A stretch of DNA of 20,071 nt from Suttonella ornithocola (GCF_001889065.1 NZ_LWHB01000017.1:1-20071); one strand, 5' to 3'. Positions 8,614 to 15,926 are shown, counted from the first letter of the stretch. Numbers and translations: made by a program. The notes: generated from the sequence alone by a model not told the origin.

Positions 8614-9367
8614 TACAACATTAGTCGAAATAAAAAATATCCATAAACGTTTTCATCAGCAGGTCGTTTTAAATGGCGTAGATTTGACGATTAAAAAAGG
8701 AGAAGTCACTGTAATTCTTGGACCATCGGGTTCAGGGAAAACCACTTTTTTGCGGTGTTTAAACGCATTGGAAACGCCAGAAGAAGGGACGATTATTTTT
8801 AATGATGGCTCTTTATCTGTCGATTTTTCTCAGAAAATCAGTCGTCAACAATTGCTTGCTCTAAGACGCAAAAGTGCAATGGTTTTCCAATCCTATAATC
8901 TTTTTCCACATAAAACAGCGTTAGAAAATATTATGGAAGGTCCTGTTGTCGTCCAAAAAATGCCTAAACAACAAGCCGAAGAAAAAGCGCATCAATTACT
9001 AAAAAAAGTGGGATTGGCAGAAAAAGCTAGTTTATATCCTTATCAACTTTCTGGTGGACAGCAGCAACGCGTGGGTATTGCACGCGCATTAGCCATTGCA
9101 CCTGAATGGATACTTTTTGATGAACCAACCTCTGCCCTTGATCCAGAGCTTATCCAAGGCATGCTGGATTTAATGAAAGGATTAGCAGACGAGGGGCAAA
9201 CCATGGTTGTTGTGACCCATGAAATCCAGTTTGCGCGCGAAGTCGCTGACCAAGTCATTTTAATGGAGCATGGCAATATCGTTGAACAAGGTTCACCAGA
9301 GCAATTATTTGAATATTCTACACACCCTAGAACGCGCGCGTTCTTACGCAATATTCGCCAACTCTAG
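8591..9367 (+). CDS. tcyC: Amino acid ABC transporter ATP-binding protein
   Basis: This is the ATPase of the importer, 258 residues. Walker A is GPSGSGKT at 44-51, the Q-loop glutamine is at 100 (VFQSYNLFPH), LSGGQ is at 153-157, Walker B is WILFDE at 173-178 and the switch histidine is H210. All are intact. The start is the unusual TTG at 8591. It is placed there because GGAG sits seven bases upstream and because the LVEIKNIHKRF strand must follow within a few residues. No ATG is available before that strand. The 23-bp overlap with the permease gene points to coupled translation. A weak 6-bp hairpin straddles the stop codon. Confidence 0.9.
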   Translation: MTAISPNNTTLVEIKNIHKRFHQQVVLNGVDLTIKKGEVTVILGPSGSGKTTFLRCLNALETPEEGTIIFNDGSLSVDFSQKISRQQLLALRRKSAMVFQSYNLFPHKTALENIMEGPVVVQKMPKQQAEEKAHQLLKKVGLAEKASLYPYQLSGGQQQRVGIARALAIAPEWILFDEPTSALDPELIQGMLDLMKGLADEGQTMVVVTHEIQFAREVADQVILMEHGNIVEQGSPEQLFEYSTHPRTRAFLRNIRQL

Positions 9368-9436
9368 AAGCAAAAAACACTATAGAGTAAATAAAAACTT
9401 GTTACAATTTAACATTTAACCCATTTGGAGAATAAA

Positions 9437-10984
9437 ATGTTAAAGAAAACCTTACTTTCGGCAGCAATGTTGCTTGCCTTAACAGCATGTGGAGATAAGC
9501 TCACTGGCGAAAAACAGGCCAATGCAGCAGAAGAGGCTTATCGTCAAATGGCACAATATAGCGATGTGGTGATGTCTAGGTCTTTAGCAACCAGCCCAAT
9601 TTTTAATAAAGTTAGCTTTTCTGTTGATGACTATCAAAAAGGCGCACAAGAAGCGACTGCAACGCGCAAAATGACGCTGGATTTAAATCCTATTTATTTT
9701 GACGGACATTTCGAAAAACCGATTGTTGTTACCTTAAAAGACTATATTAACTACGCTGATGCGCTTGAAAAAGAGAAAAAAATTGCTCGAGTAGAAACCA
9801 CTTTTGATGTGGATAATGCTTTATTTACTGAAATAGGTTTGACACCAGAAGAAACAAAAGAAGTTAAAGAGCTTATCTCTCATTTCCGTGCAAATACCGA
9901 TTTTTACCAAGATGATAAAACGGTTCAATCGTTTGAAATTACCCCTATCTCTATCGAAAATAAAGGGGAAGGAATTCAATATCAAGGCTTTCACTTAACG
10001 GGTGAATATAACCGCAAAGAGTTAAATGCTGATAAATTATTAATTGCTTCAACCGGTAGTTTTGATTCTGCTCAATTAACCATTAAAGATAATGAAGAAA
10101 CCATTATATTAAATCCTTTTAAAGGCGATATGAAAGTAGATAAGGATGGTAATGTTGCTTCCAAAACAACGCCCATAGAAATCAATTATAGTGGTCGCTT
10201 TCAATCTGGAAAATTTGTCATTGAGAATATAGAGTTTAATGGTACTAAGCTTTCGTATGATAATACGATTAACAATTTCTTAGGTGAACAGCGCATTAGT
10301 GCGAATAATATCAAAATTGAAGGCTCAGGACTTCCTCAGTCAGTTGAATTTGATTCATTAAATGCGAATATCAATACACAAAAGAAAGGTGAGCTATATA
10401 ACACACAAACTGAATTTTCTGCCAAACCTCGCACAGATTTTCTAGAGGTATTTGGACATATTCCAAACCTTAAAATCAATGAAATAAAATTTATCTTTAC
10501 TTTCAATAATGCAAGTGCAGATGCTATTCGTGCGGTTAATACTTTACAATTTGCGCTTAATCCACAAGCAAGAACAATAGTAGATTCTACGGTTTTAGAA
10601 AATATGGATCAAATTGTTGTAGCTGGACTCAGTGATATTGTGAAAAACAAATCGGATTTAACTCTTGATTTAGCTGTTGATACACAATCGGGTAAAGCAA
10701 CAGCAAAAGCACATTTGGCTTTAGATAAAGAAGCAACCATTGATAAAGCACAAATTGAAAATGCGCTAGCAAATGATAATATTGAGATGCTAATGGAATT
10801 ATTTGCACAAAATGGGGTAGCAATTGCTGATATAGTGATTCCAGAATCTTTGGTTCAGGCAACGGGTATGGCACCAATGGCAGAGCAAATGGCAGGACCT
10901 TATGTAAAAAAAGAAAATGGTAACTATATTGTGCACTTAGAATATAACAAAGGACACGCAACGATTAATGGTTTACCTTTATAA
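9437..10984 (+). CDS. DUF945/YdgA-like lipoprotein
   Basis: This is a 515-residue protein of unknown function. The ATG at 9437 has TTTGGAG six bases upstream; an in-frame TTG at 9425 lies inside that site and is rejected. The N-terminus is a lipoprotein signal (MLKKTLLSAAMLLALTAC), with a lipobox LTAC that would place a lipidated cysteine near residue 18. The rest is a long, beta-rich, hydrophilic region without enzyme motifs. The ending (ENGNYIVHLEYNKGHATINGLPL) resembles the closing strand of DUF945/YdgA proteins, which are also about 500 residues. E. coli YdgA has a membrane anchor rather than a lipobox, so this would be a lipid-anchored variant. A -10-like TACAAT lies at 9403-9408, so it may have its own promoter. 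Family assignment is tentative. Confidence 0.65.
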   Translation: MLKKTLLSAAMLLALTACGDKLTGEKQANAAEEAYRQMAQYSDVVMSRSLATSPIFNKVSFSVDDYQKGAQEATATRKMTLDLNPIYFDGHFEKPIVVTLKDYINYADALEKEKKIARVETTFDVDNALFTEIGLTPEETKEVKELISHFRANTDFYQDDKTVQSFEITPISIENKGEGIQYQGFHLTGEYNRKELNADKLLIASTGSFDSAQLTIKDNEETIILNPFKGDMKVDKDGNVASKTTPIEINYSGRFQSGKFVIENIEFNGTKLSYDNTINNFLGEQRISANNIKIEGSGLPQSVEFDSLNANINTQKKGELYNTQTEFSAKPRTDFLEVFGHIPNLKINEIKFIFTFNNASADAIRAVNTLQFALNPQARTIVDSTVLENMDQIVVAGLSDIVKNKSDLTLDLAVDTQSGKATAKAHLALDKEATIDKAQIENALANDNIEMLMELFAQNGVAIADIVIPESLVQATGMAPMAEQMAGPYVKKENGNYIVHLEYNKGHATINGLPL

Positions 10985-11015
10985 TTTTTGAATAGTTGGT
11001 ATGATTAGTTAATCT

Positions 11016-11055
11016 TTTAAAAGCAATGAGGATAAATATCCTCATTGCTTTTAAA
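11016..11055 (+). terminator. Strong hairpin after the DUF945-like gene
   Basis: The arms at 11016-11034 and 11037-11055 are perfectly complementary over 19 bp, with a two-base centre (AA). The stem contains AAAGCAATGAGGATA and ends in A/T runs on both sides, so it could stop transcription from either strand. It lies 31 bp after the lipoprotein stop codon. The stem is unusually long for a simple terminator. Confidence 0.8.
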
Positions 11056-11109
11056 CCAAAAAGTACATTGTAATATTATTACATGCTCAGTTTAATTTGC
11101 TTAAATGGA

Positions 11110-11137
11110 TTGTTATTTTGTAATTAAAATTTATTAT
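11110..11137 (+). promoter_or_regulatory. Possible promoter of the DUF1328 gene
   Basis: TTGTTA at 11110-11115 and TATTAT at 11132-11137 are separated by 16 bp, a plausible sigma70 promoter in the AT-rich stretch before the small gene. The region is so AT-rich that chance matches are expected, so this is weak. Apart from this and the preceding hairpin I see nothing else in 10985-11222. Confidence 0.3.
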
Positions 11138-11222
11138 TATTTAATGAATTTTATTTAAATAATGATAGTATGAATACGTTGTTTAACAACATTTAAATAA
11201 ATTTATTTAGGAGAAAATAATA

Positions 11223-11378
11223 ATGTTACATTATGCAGTTGTATTTTTTATCATTGCAATTATTGCAGCAGTTTTTGGTTTTGGGGGTATTGCTGCTGGC
11301 GCAGCTGGTATTGCCAAAATTCTATTTGTTGTATTTTTGATTTTAGCTATTGCTTCTTTCTTTTTCAAGAAAAAATAA
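11223..11378 (+). CDS. Small DUF1328 membrane protein (YtjA-like)
   Basis: This short gene encodes 51 residues: MLHYAVVFFIIAIIAAVFG, then FGGIAAGAAGIAKILF and VVFLILAIASFFFKKK. Two hydrophobic helices are joined by a glycine- and alanine-rich turn, with a lysine tail, exactly the DUF1328/YtjA pattern. These proteins are widespread in proteobacteria, sit in the membrane, and have no firm function; some are stress-induced. AGGAG at 11209-11213, nine bases before the ATG, is a strong ribosome binding site. The gene is flanked by hairpins on both sides, so it is a single-gene transcription unit. Confidence 0.9.
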   Translation: MLHYAVVFFIIAIIAAVFGFGGIAAGAAGIAKILFVVFLILAIASFFFKKK

Positions 11379-11395
11379 ATATTATTTATATTTTT

Positions 11396-11419
11396 AAAAA
11401 AGCGCTTTAACGCTTTTTT
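11396..11419 (+). terminator. Rho-independent terminator of the DUF1328 gene
   Basis: AAAAAAGCG, a six-base loop CTTTAA and CGCTTTTTT form a 9-bp stem whose right arm ends in a T run. It starts 18 bp after the stop codon of the small gene. Confidence 0.8.
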
Positions 11420-11478
11420 AGTTTATGAAAATCAATTTGAATTTATAATATTTTTACAAAATTTGGTAGCGTTCTGAA

Positions 11479-11501
11479 AAAAGTATGCTAAACATACTTT
11501 T
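11479..11501. repeat. Perfect 9-bp inverted repeat upstream of nhaC
   Basis: AAAAGTATG, loop CTAAA, CATACTTTT. The left arm plus loop start (AAAAGTATGCT) is the reverse complement of AGCATACTTTT, which occurs inside both copies of the 36-bp repeat at 11560 and 13696. It could be a regulator site or part of the same repeat family. The stretch from 11420 to 11661 holds this, the first 36-bp repeat copy and otherwise only AT-rich sequence. Confidence 0.5.
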
Positions 11502-11559
11502 ACAAAAAATACTTCTTTTAATATATTGATATTTGAATGCTTAATTACTATTGGATTAT

Positions 11560-11595
11560 TTGATAATATTGCAGCATACTTTTCAAATCACTATC
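11560..11595 (+). repeat. 36-bp direct repeat, copy 1 (left of nhaC)
   Basis: This sequence begins TTGATAATATTGCAGCATAC and matches 13696-13731 in the same orientation, with three mismatches in 36 bases. The two copies lie about 2.1 kb apart and enclose nhaC plus the insertion-element remnants. Confidence 0.75.
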
Positions 11596-11661
11596 TAAAA
11601 TTTATATATCTTCTGAACTAAAATAATCACTTAATTTTCTAATTAAAATCAGGTAACACAT

Positions 11662-11733
11662 ATGCCTATGAAAAAAATATGCTCGGTCATGCTCGATGTA
11701 TGGTTAAATCTGAAATGCAAAATACGACCGTAG
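11662..11733 (+). other. Short upstream reading frame overlapping the nhaC start
   Basis: This is a 23-codon frame (MPMKKICSVMLDVWLNLK...), preceded by AGG eight bases upstream of its ATG. It runs in a different frame across all plausible nhaC starts and stops at 11733. No nhaC start has a good ribosome binding site, so translation might begin here and be passed on to nhaC, or this could be a leader peptide. Chance occurrence is also quite possible. The peptide resembles nothing I recognise. Confidence 0.3.
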
Positions 11734-13232
11734 CGACTGATAATAGTATTTTACCACCGCTTTGGTTGGCTCTATTACCTATAGTGTTAACTATTGGCGT
11801 AATGGCAACACAATTATTTGTCTTTGGCAATTTTGCCCCTCATGTTCCATTGATGTTTGGAATTGCTTTTGTTGGATTAACCGGACTTTATAGCGGGATG
11901 TCTTGGATGGATACAAGACAGGGTGTGTTTCATGTGATTCATGTTTCTATGCCATCTTTATCTGTATTAGTACTGGTCGGAATGATTATTGGCGTTTGGA
12001 TTGCTTCGGGAACCGTTCCTACACTGATTTATTATGGATTGAATTTGATTCATCCAAAATTCTTTCTCGCTGCAGCTATGCTCATTTGTTCTTTTATTTC
12101 ATTATCTTTAGGGGCAAGTTGGGCAACAGTGGGAACCATTGGTTTGGCTTTAATGGGAATTGGCTCAGGCTTTGGTATTCCAATGTATTGGACAGCAGGG
12201 GCAGTTATTTCTGGCTCTTTCTTTGGTGATAAAATTTCACCGCTATCGGATACAACAAATTTAACTCCAGCTTTAACAGGGACAAATGTGTTTGATCATA
12301 TTAAAAATATGCTACCAACCACTATCCCATCTATGGTTTTAGCTTTTTTAATTTATTTGATAATGGGTGGACAATTGGCTCATGAAAGTGATGAATCTGC
12401 TCAAGCAATTATGCAAATCTCACAAACGCTACAAGCGCACTTTACTTTATCACCTTGGCTACTAATTCCGCCTGGAATTGTGCTTATTCTAGCTATTTTG
12501 AAAAAACCTCCTCTGCCTTCATTATTCATTGGTGTTCTGTCTGGAATGATTGTGGGATATTTTGTCCAAGATGGGATAACAGTTTCTGATATGTTTGAGT
12601 ATGCACAAAATGGTTACAAAATTCACACTGGTGTTGAATCTATTGATTTGTTATTAAACAAGGGCGGTATTCAATCAATGATGTGGACAATATCATTGAT
12701 TCTTTTAGCTTTGGGATTTGGTGGTGCCTTAGAGCGAACAGGCTGTTTAGAAGTGGTTATCAATACTTTAATCAATCGGGTAAAATCTTTTGGGGGTGTA
12801 CAAGCCTCTGCTACTGGAACGGCATTTTTTACCAATATGATTACAGGAGATCCGTATATTTCTTTAGCGCTACCGGGCAGAATGTTTTCTCCACTGTATC
12901 GCGGAATGGGCTACTCTACCCTTAATTTAGGGCGTAGTCTTGAGGAAGGTGGCACTTTAATGAGTCCACTCATTCCGTGGAATGCGGGAGGGGCTTTTTG
13001 CATTACCGCTCTAGGTTTAGGAATTATTGATGGCGGACAAATGGAAAATCTTTGGTATATTCCATTAAGCTTTGCCTGTTGGTTATCTCCGATAATCGGC
13101 ATTTTTTATGGTTTTGCAGGTTGGTTTTGTCCAAGAGCAAGTGAAGAAGAGCGTGCAAAATGGGATAGTGAAAATCATGAAATCAAAGATCTTGGTGACC
13201 ATGAATTAGCAGATGATGCTGCAATTAGCTAA
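11679..13232 (+). CDS. nhaC: NhaC-family Na+/H+ antiporter
   Basis: This inner-membrane antiporter of the NhaC family exchanges protons for sodium ions. Some relatives (MleN) exchange malate and lactate along with ions. The frame has 517 codons from the first ATG, with about eleven hydrophobic segments. The family signature is clear near residues 150-210: GASWATVGTIGLALMGIG, AGAVISGSFFGDKISPLSDTTNLTP. A second block reads FFTNMITGDPYISLALPGRMF and GRSLEEGGTLMSPLIPWNAGGAF. The C-terminal tail is acidic (SEEERAKWDSENHEIKDLGDHE). The start is uncertain: 11679, 11700 and 11715 are all in frame and none has a good ribosome binding site. The gene stands alone among repeats and insertion remnants, suggesting it may have been acquired or moved as a unit. 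Confidence 0.9.
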   Translation: MLGHARCMVKSEMQNTTVATDNSILPPLWLALLPIVLTIGVMATQLFVFGNFAPHVPLMFGIAFVGLTGLYSGMSWMDTRQGVFHVIHVSMPSLSVLVLVGMIIGVWIASGTVPTLIYYGLNLIHPKFFLAAAMLICSFISLSLGASWATVGTIGLALMGIGSGFGIPMYWTAGAVISGSFFGDKISPLSDTTNLTPALTGTNVFDHIKNMLPTTIPSMVLAFLIYLIMGGQLAHESDESAQAIMQISQTLQAHFTLSPWLLIPPGIVLILAILKKPPLPSLFIGVLSGMIVGYFVQDGITVSDMFEYAQNGYKIHTGVESIDLLLNKGGIQSMMWTISLILLALGFGGALERTGCLEVVINTLINRVKSFGGVQASATGTAFFTNMITGDPYISLALPGRMFSPLYRGMGYSTLNLGRSLEEGGTLMSPLIPWNAGGAFCITALGLGIIDGGQMENLWYIPLSFACWLSPIIGIFYGFAGWFCPRASEEERAKWDSENHEIKDLGDHELADDAAIS

Positions 13233-13252
13233 GTAAGCTTTGAATATTATTT

Positions 13253-13272
13253 GGGGATGAAGTAGATTAGCA
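13253..13272. repeat. Candidate terminal sequence of the IS1595 remnant
   Basis: GGGGATGAAGTAGATTAGCA begins next to the stop codon of the transposase remnant, which is where an IS1595/IS1016-type end would be expected. The G-rich start is in keeping with a terminal repeat. The partner end was not found in the window, so this remains an inference. Confidence 0.4.
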
Positions 13273-13455
13273 TTAAATTTCACACCATTTCCGTAGGATT
13301 TTAAGCTGCTGAGACAGTGTCTCATAGTTGAACCAAAACGCACATTCCTTCAAAAATAAAGGGAACGATTTGCAATCAACCCCTTTATACTTTACTCTCA
13401 ACACTCGCTTTACCTGATTCCGAAAATTTTCAATCTTATTAATGTGGTTTTTTGC
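13273..13455 (-). pseudogene. Degraded IS1595-family transposase, C-terminal remnant
   Basis: On the minus strand an open stretch of about 60 codons reads HINKIENFRNQVKRVLR, then FPLFLKECAFWFNYETLSQQ and LKILRKWCEI-stop. This is the tail of the ISXO2-like DDE domain of IS1595/IS1016 transposases. The usual form is HINGIENFW...KRHL...FLKECEWRFN. Upstream the frame is closed by TGA at 13458-13456 and the catalytic core is not recognisable. It is therefore a dead fragment, with substitutions even in conserved positions (W to R in IENFW). Confidence 0.75.
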
Positions 13456-13544
13456 TCAACTAGGCAACGCTCTATCAACTGCCAGTCTATCACTCTCGCT
13501 AGCTTGAGTAAGAGACATAGCAGGGTTCCCGAAAAATACATACA

Positions 13545-13676
13545 GAGACTTTTGCAAAAATTCCGTTTCGCACGAATTTTTGCTATTAGTAGAAAAATTA
13601 ACACCATGATTTTAATATATTTTCAAAATTTGAAAAATTGAAATTTCTCTATTTTATGTTTTTTTGTAAAAGTCTC
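13545..13676. mobile_element. IS5-like miniature inverted-repeat element
   Basis: This 132-bp unit is bounded by GAGACTTTTGCAAAAA and its near-perfect inverse (read from the right, GAGACTTTTACAAAAA). The GAGAC-TTTTGCAAAA terminus resembles ends of IS5-family elements. Inside are two more palindromes: GCAAAAATTC with GAATTTTTGC at 13554-13583, and TTTTCAAA-A-TTTGAAAA at 13620-13636. There is no coding capacity. No convincing target duplication flanks it, so it may be a MITE or an internally deleted insertion sequence. Confidence 0.55.
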
Positions 13677-13695
13677 ACTTTGCCAGTTTAGCGCC

Positions 13696-13731
13696 TTGAT
13701 AATATTCCAGCATACTTTTCAAACCACTACC
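13696..13731 (+). repeat. 36-bp direct repeat, copy 2 (right of nhaC)
   Basis: This copy begins TTGATAATATTCCAGCATAC and matches 11560-11595 in the same orientation with three mismatches. It lies just after the 132-bp inverted-repeat element. Confidence 0.75.
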
Positions 13732-13874
13732 ATTTTCTTAAGTAAGTGATATTTCATTTTCTTTGTCTATTTCGAGATTGGTTACGGTTTTTATTATTGA
13801 TTAAATCAGAGTATTAAAAGTTTATTGAGAAGGTGCTAGTAAGAGATATGGCTTGATTGTTAGAAGAACAAATA

Positions 13875-13902
13875 TTGCTATTCATTAGCTATTAGCTATG
13901 AT
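13875..13902 (+). promoter_or_regulatory. Probable mtnN promoter
   Basis: TTGCTA and TATGAT are separated by 16 bp, a good sigma70-like pair. It would start transcription about 25 bases before the mtnN ATG at 13934. Short TTAGCTA repeats lie in the spacer. Confidence 0.5.
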
Positions 13903-13933
13903 TAGCGATGAACACAGTTTTTTTAGGATACGA

Positions 13934-14635
13934 ATGAATACTACGACGGCAATTATAGGCGCTATGCCACAAGAATTAGATACTTTAGTGAAAACGATTG
14001 AAAATATACGAACTGATACAAAGTATGGTTTGACTTTTTATCAAGGCGTTTATAAAGGTAAAAATGTTGTCTTAACGCTATCAGGTATTGGAAAGGTAAA
14101 TGCCGCAATGGCAACAACGATTGCGATAGACGCTTTTTCTGCCAATCAAGTAATTAATACGGGAAGTGCTGGCGGGATTGGAGACGGTTTACATATCGGA
14201 GATATCGTCATTGGAAAGGAAATTGCACATCATGATGTTGATGTAACGGCTTTTGGCTATGAAAAAGGACAAGTTCCTAAGATGCCTTTGTATTTTAGCT
14301 CAGATAAGCGTTTATTATCGCTTGCTAGTCAAGCCGCTTCTGTTTTTGAAAATGCGTATATTCATGAGGGATTAATTATTTCTGGCGATAGTTTTATCGG
14401 TTCAAAGCAGAAAATAAAGGAATTAACAACGGTTTTCCCTAAGGTTTCCGCTTGTGAGATGGAATCTGCCGCAATTGCGCAGGTTTGTTATTGTGCGAAT
14501 ATTCCTTTTGTTATTATCAGAGCCATTTCAGACCATGCGAATCAAGAAGCAAATATGAGTTTTGAAGCGTTTATTGAGCATGCAGGTAAACGCTCTGCTC
14601 AAATGGTGCTTAAAATCCTTGAGATGGATGACTAA
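13934..14635 (+). CDS. mtnN: 5'-methylthioadenosine/S-adenosylhomocysteine nucleosidase
   Basis: MtnN removes adenine from methylthioadenosine and S-adenosylhomocysteine. It serves methionine salvage and the first step toward autoinducer-2. The 233 residues match the family length. The nucleoside phosphorylase fold shows IIGAMPQE near the start, NTGSAGGI near 76, ACEMESAA near 173 and IRAISD near 195. The expected catalytic and ribose-binding residues are present: E14, E175, E177 and D200. The ATG at 13934 is chosen over an in-frame ATG at 13898 because AGGA lies just upstream and the protein begins as other MtnN do. It has its own likely promoter and is 42 bp ahead of the next gene on the same strand. 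Confidence 0.95.
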   Translation: MNTTTAIIGAMPQELDTLVKTIENIRTDTKYGLTFYQGVYKGKNVVLTLSGIGKVNAAMATTIAIDAFSANQVINTGSAGGIGDGLHIGDIVIGKEIAHHDVDVTAFGYEKGQVPKMPLYFSSDKRLLSLASQAASVFENAYIHEGLIISGDSFIGSKQKIKELTTVFPKVSACEMESAAIAQVCYCANIPFVIIRAISDHANQEANMSFEAFIEHAGKRSAQMVLKILEMDD

Positions 14636-14677
14636 TATTCAGGGTAAATATCGATAAATACAGTAAAAATATCCGAA

Positions 14678-15253
14678 ATGAAAATAGAAGATCATCCTTT
14701 AGAACCATTTTTGCCAAAAAATGCAAAGGTATTCATGCTAGGCAGTTTCCCACCGCCACGTATTCGTTGGAAAATGAATTTTTATTATCCTAATTTGCAA
14801 AATGATATGTGGAGAATTTTTGGGATTGTTTTCTTTCAAGATCCTTTCTATTTTCTATCAGAAGATAGGAAATCTTTTAAGGAAATGGCTATTCGCACAT
14901 TTTTAGCAGAAAAAGGAATTGCGATTTTTGATGTCGCGCAACAGGTAAGGCGATTACAAGGCAATGCTTCTGATAAGTTTCTTGAAATTGTTACGGTTAG
15001 CGATATTAAAGGTCTATTAAATAGGCTACCTTTTTGTCAGGCAGTAGTCACAACAGGAGAAAAGGCAACAGATGCGCTATTATCTGTTTTTTCTGAAAAG
15101 GTGAGTAAACCGACGATTGGTCATCCAAGTAGGATTTATTGGCAACAGCGTGAATTAGCGTTTTATCGTTTGCCTTCGTCATCTAGAGCTTATCCATTAC
15201 CTTTGGTCGAAAAGGCGAAAATTTATCAATCTTTTTTTTTCGACTATTTTTAA
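14678..15253 (+). CDS. Uracil-DNA glycosylase superfamily protein
   Basis: This 191-residue protein has the fold signature of the uracil-DNA glycosylase superfamily rather than classical Ung. The first motif is VFMLGSFPPPRIRWKMNFYYPNLQNDMWRIFG at 18-49. The second is PSSSRAYP at about 166-173, where the superfamily has its HPSP-like loop. Members excise uracil or other damaged bases such as hypoxanthine. The family is often annotated simply as uracil-DNA glycosylase family protein, and the exact base preferred here cannot be read from the sequence. The ribosome binding site is weak. Its neighbours, a phosphoesterase and recC, fit a repair role but do not prove one. Confidence 0.72.
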   Translation: MKIEDHPLEPFLPKNAKVFMLGSFPPPRIRWKMNFYYPNLQNDMWRIFGIVFFQDPFYFLSEDRKSFKEMAIRTFLAEKGIAIFDVAQQVRRLQGNASDKFLEIVTVSDIKGLLNRLPFCQAVVTTGEKATDALLSVFSEKVSKPTIGHPSRIYWQQRELAFYRLPSSSRAYPLPLVEKAKIYQSFFFDYF

Positions 15254-15281
15254 TGAATAGCAAAAGTAGAACGCTTGCACA

Positions 15282-15290
15282 TGTTATGAT
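15282..15290 (+). promoter_or_regulatory. Possible extended -10 promoter of the phosphoesterase-recC pair
   Basis: TGTTATGAT matches an extended -10 (TG-N-TATGAT) 24 bp before the ATG at 15315. No good -35 is present, which an extended -10 can tolerate. Confidence 0.35.
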
Positions 15291-15314
15291 ATTTCTTTTT
15301 TAAGAGGTAAACCA

Positions 15315-15926
15315 ATGCAGATATTCTTTACCTCCGATACGCATTTTTTTCATCGAAATATTATTAAATACTGTCATCGTCCTTTTATTTCGCCTGATGA
15401 AATGAATCAAGCAATGGTGACAATTTGGAATCGGCAAGTGAAAAAAACCGATCGGGTCTATCATTTGGGCGATGTTTCTTTTGGCGGGTTATCAGAAACT
15501 TTTCAGTTATTAGCACAATTAAATGGGGAAATTTGCTTGATTAGCGGTAATCATGATGATGAGCTGATTCATGACCCTTATTTGAGAGAACGTTTCCGCT
15601 TTATCCGACCTTATCATGAAGAAAAAATTGATGGTCAAGAGTTAGTCATGTGTCATTATCCTATTATGCAGTGGCGCAATGCACAGCGTGGCGCGTGGCA
15701 TTTATATGGGCATACGCATGGAAGTTTGCAAGTTCATGGTGCGGCAATGGATGTTGGTATTGATGCCCACCCTTTGTTTCGATTGTGGCGTTGGTCAGAA
15801 ATTAAAGCAAAGTTAGGGAAAAAACGCGCTTTACCTTATCCCAGCAAACCGATATATCCTGAGCGAGAGTTTTCTGAGCAGTGGGAAGTTTTAAAATTGA
15901 ATGGCGAGCCAATAGAAAAATGTTGA
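15315..15926 (+). CDS. Calcineurin-like metallophosphoesterase
   Basis: This is a 203-residue cytoplasmic phosphoesterase with every metal-binding motif of the calcineurin-like family: D8-x-H10 (SDTH), G52-D53 (LGDVS), GNHD at 78-81, H114 in CHYP and GHTH at 132-135. The short, single-domain form starting MQIFFTSDTHFFHRNIIKYCHRPF is common in bacteria and phages, where substrates are mostly unknown. AGAGG lies upstream of the ATG at 15315. The gene overlaps the recC start by seven bases (ATGTTGA), so the two are probably translated in a coupled way. That links it to DNA repair, but this is inference. It is distinct from the SbcD nuclease, which is about twice as long. Confidence 0.85.
   Translation: MQIFFTSDTHFFHRNIIKYCHRPFISPDEMNQAMVTIWNRQVKKTDRVYHLGDVSFGGLSETFQLLAQLNGEICLISGNHDDELIHDPYLRERFRFIRPYHEEKIDGQELVMCHYPIMQWRNAQRGAWHLYGHTHGSLQVHGAAMDVGIDAHPLFRLWRWSEIKAKLGKKRALPYPSKPIYPEREFSEQWEVLKLNGEPIEKC

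Larger units (their letters stand above)
13233..13933. other. Insertion-scarred intergenic region between nhaC and mtnN
   Basis: This 700-bp stretch has no intact gene. From left to right it holds a candidate insertion-sequence end and a decayed IS1595-type transposase tail (13253-13455), a 132-bp inverted-repeat element (13545-13676), the second 36-bp repeat (13696-13731) and the mtnN promoter (13875-13902). Short frames seen on either strand at about 13410-13641 lie across these remnants and do not look like genes. I see nothing recognisable at 13456-13544 or 13732-13870. Confidence 0.7.

Noticed and set aside
13311..13323. GAGACA-G-TGTCTC palindrome
   Set aside because: It falls inside the coding remnant of the IS1595 transposase (ETLSQQ), so it is most simply chance.
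13410..13641. Open frames on both strands of about 65 codons
   Set aside because: They lie across the decayed insertion remnants, lack ribosome sites and resemble no protein; they look like chance frames.
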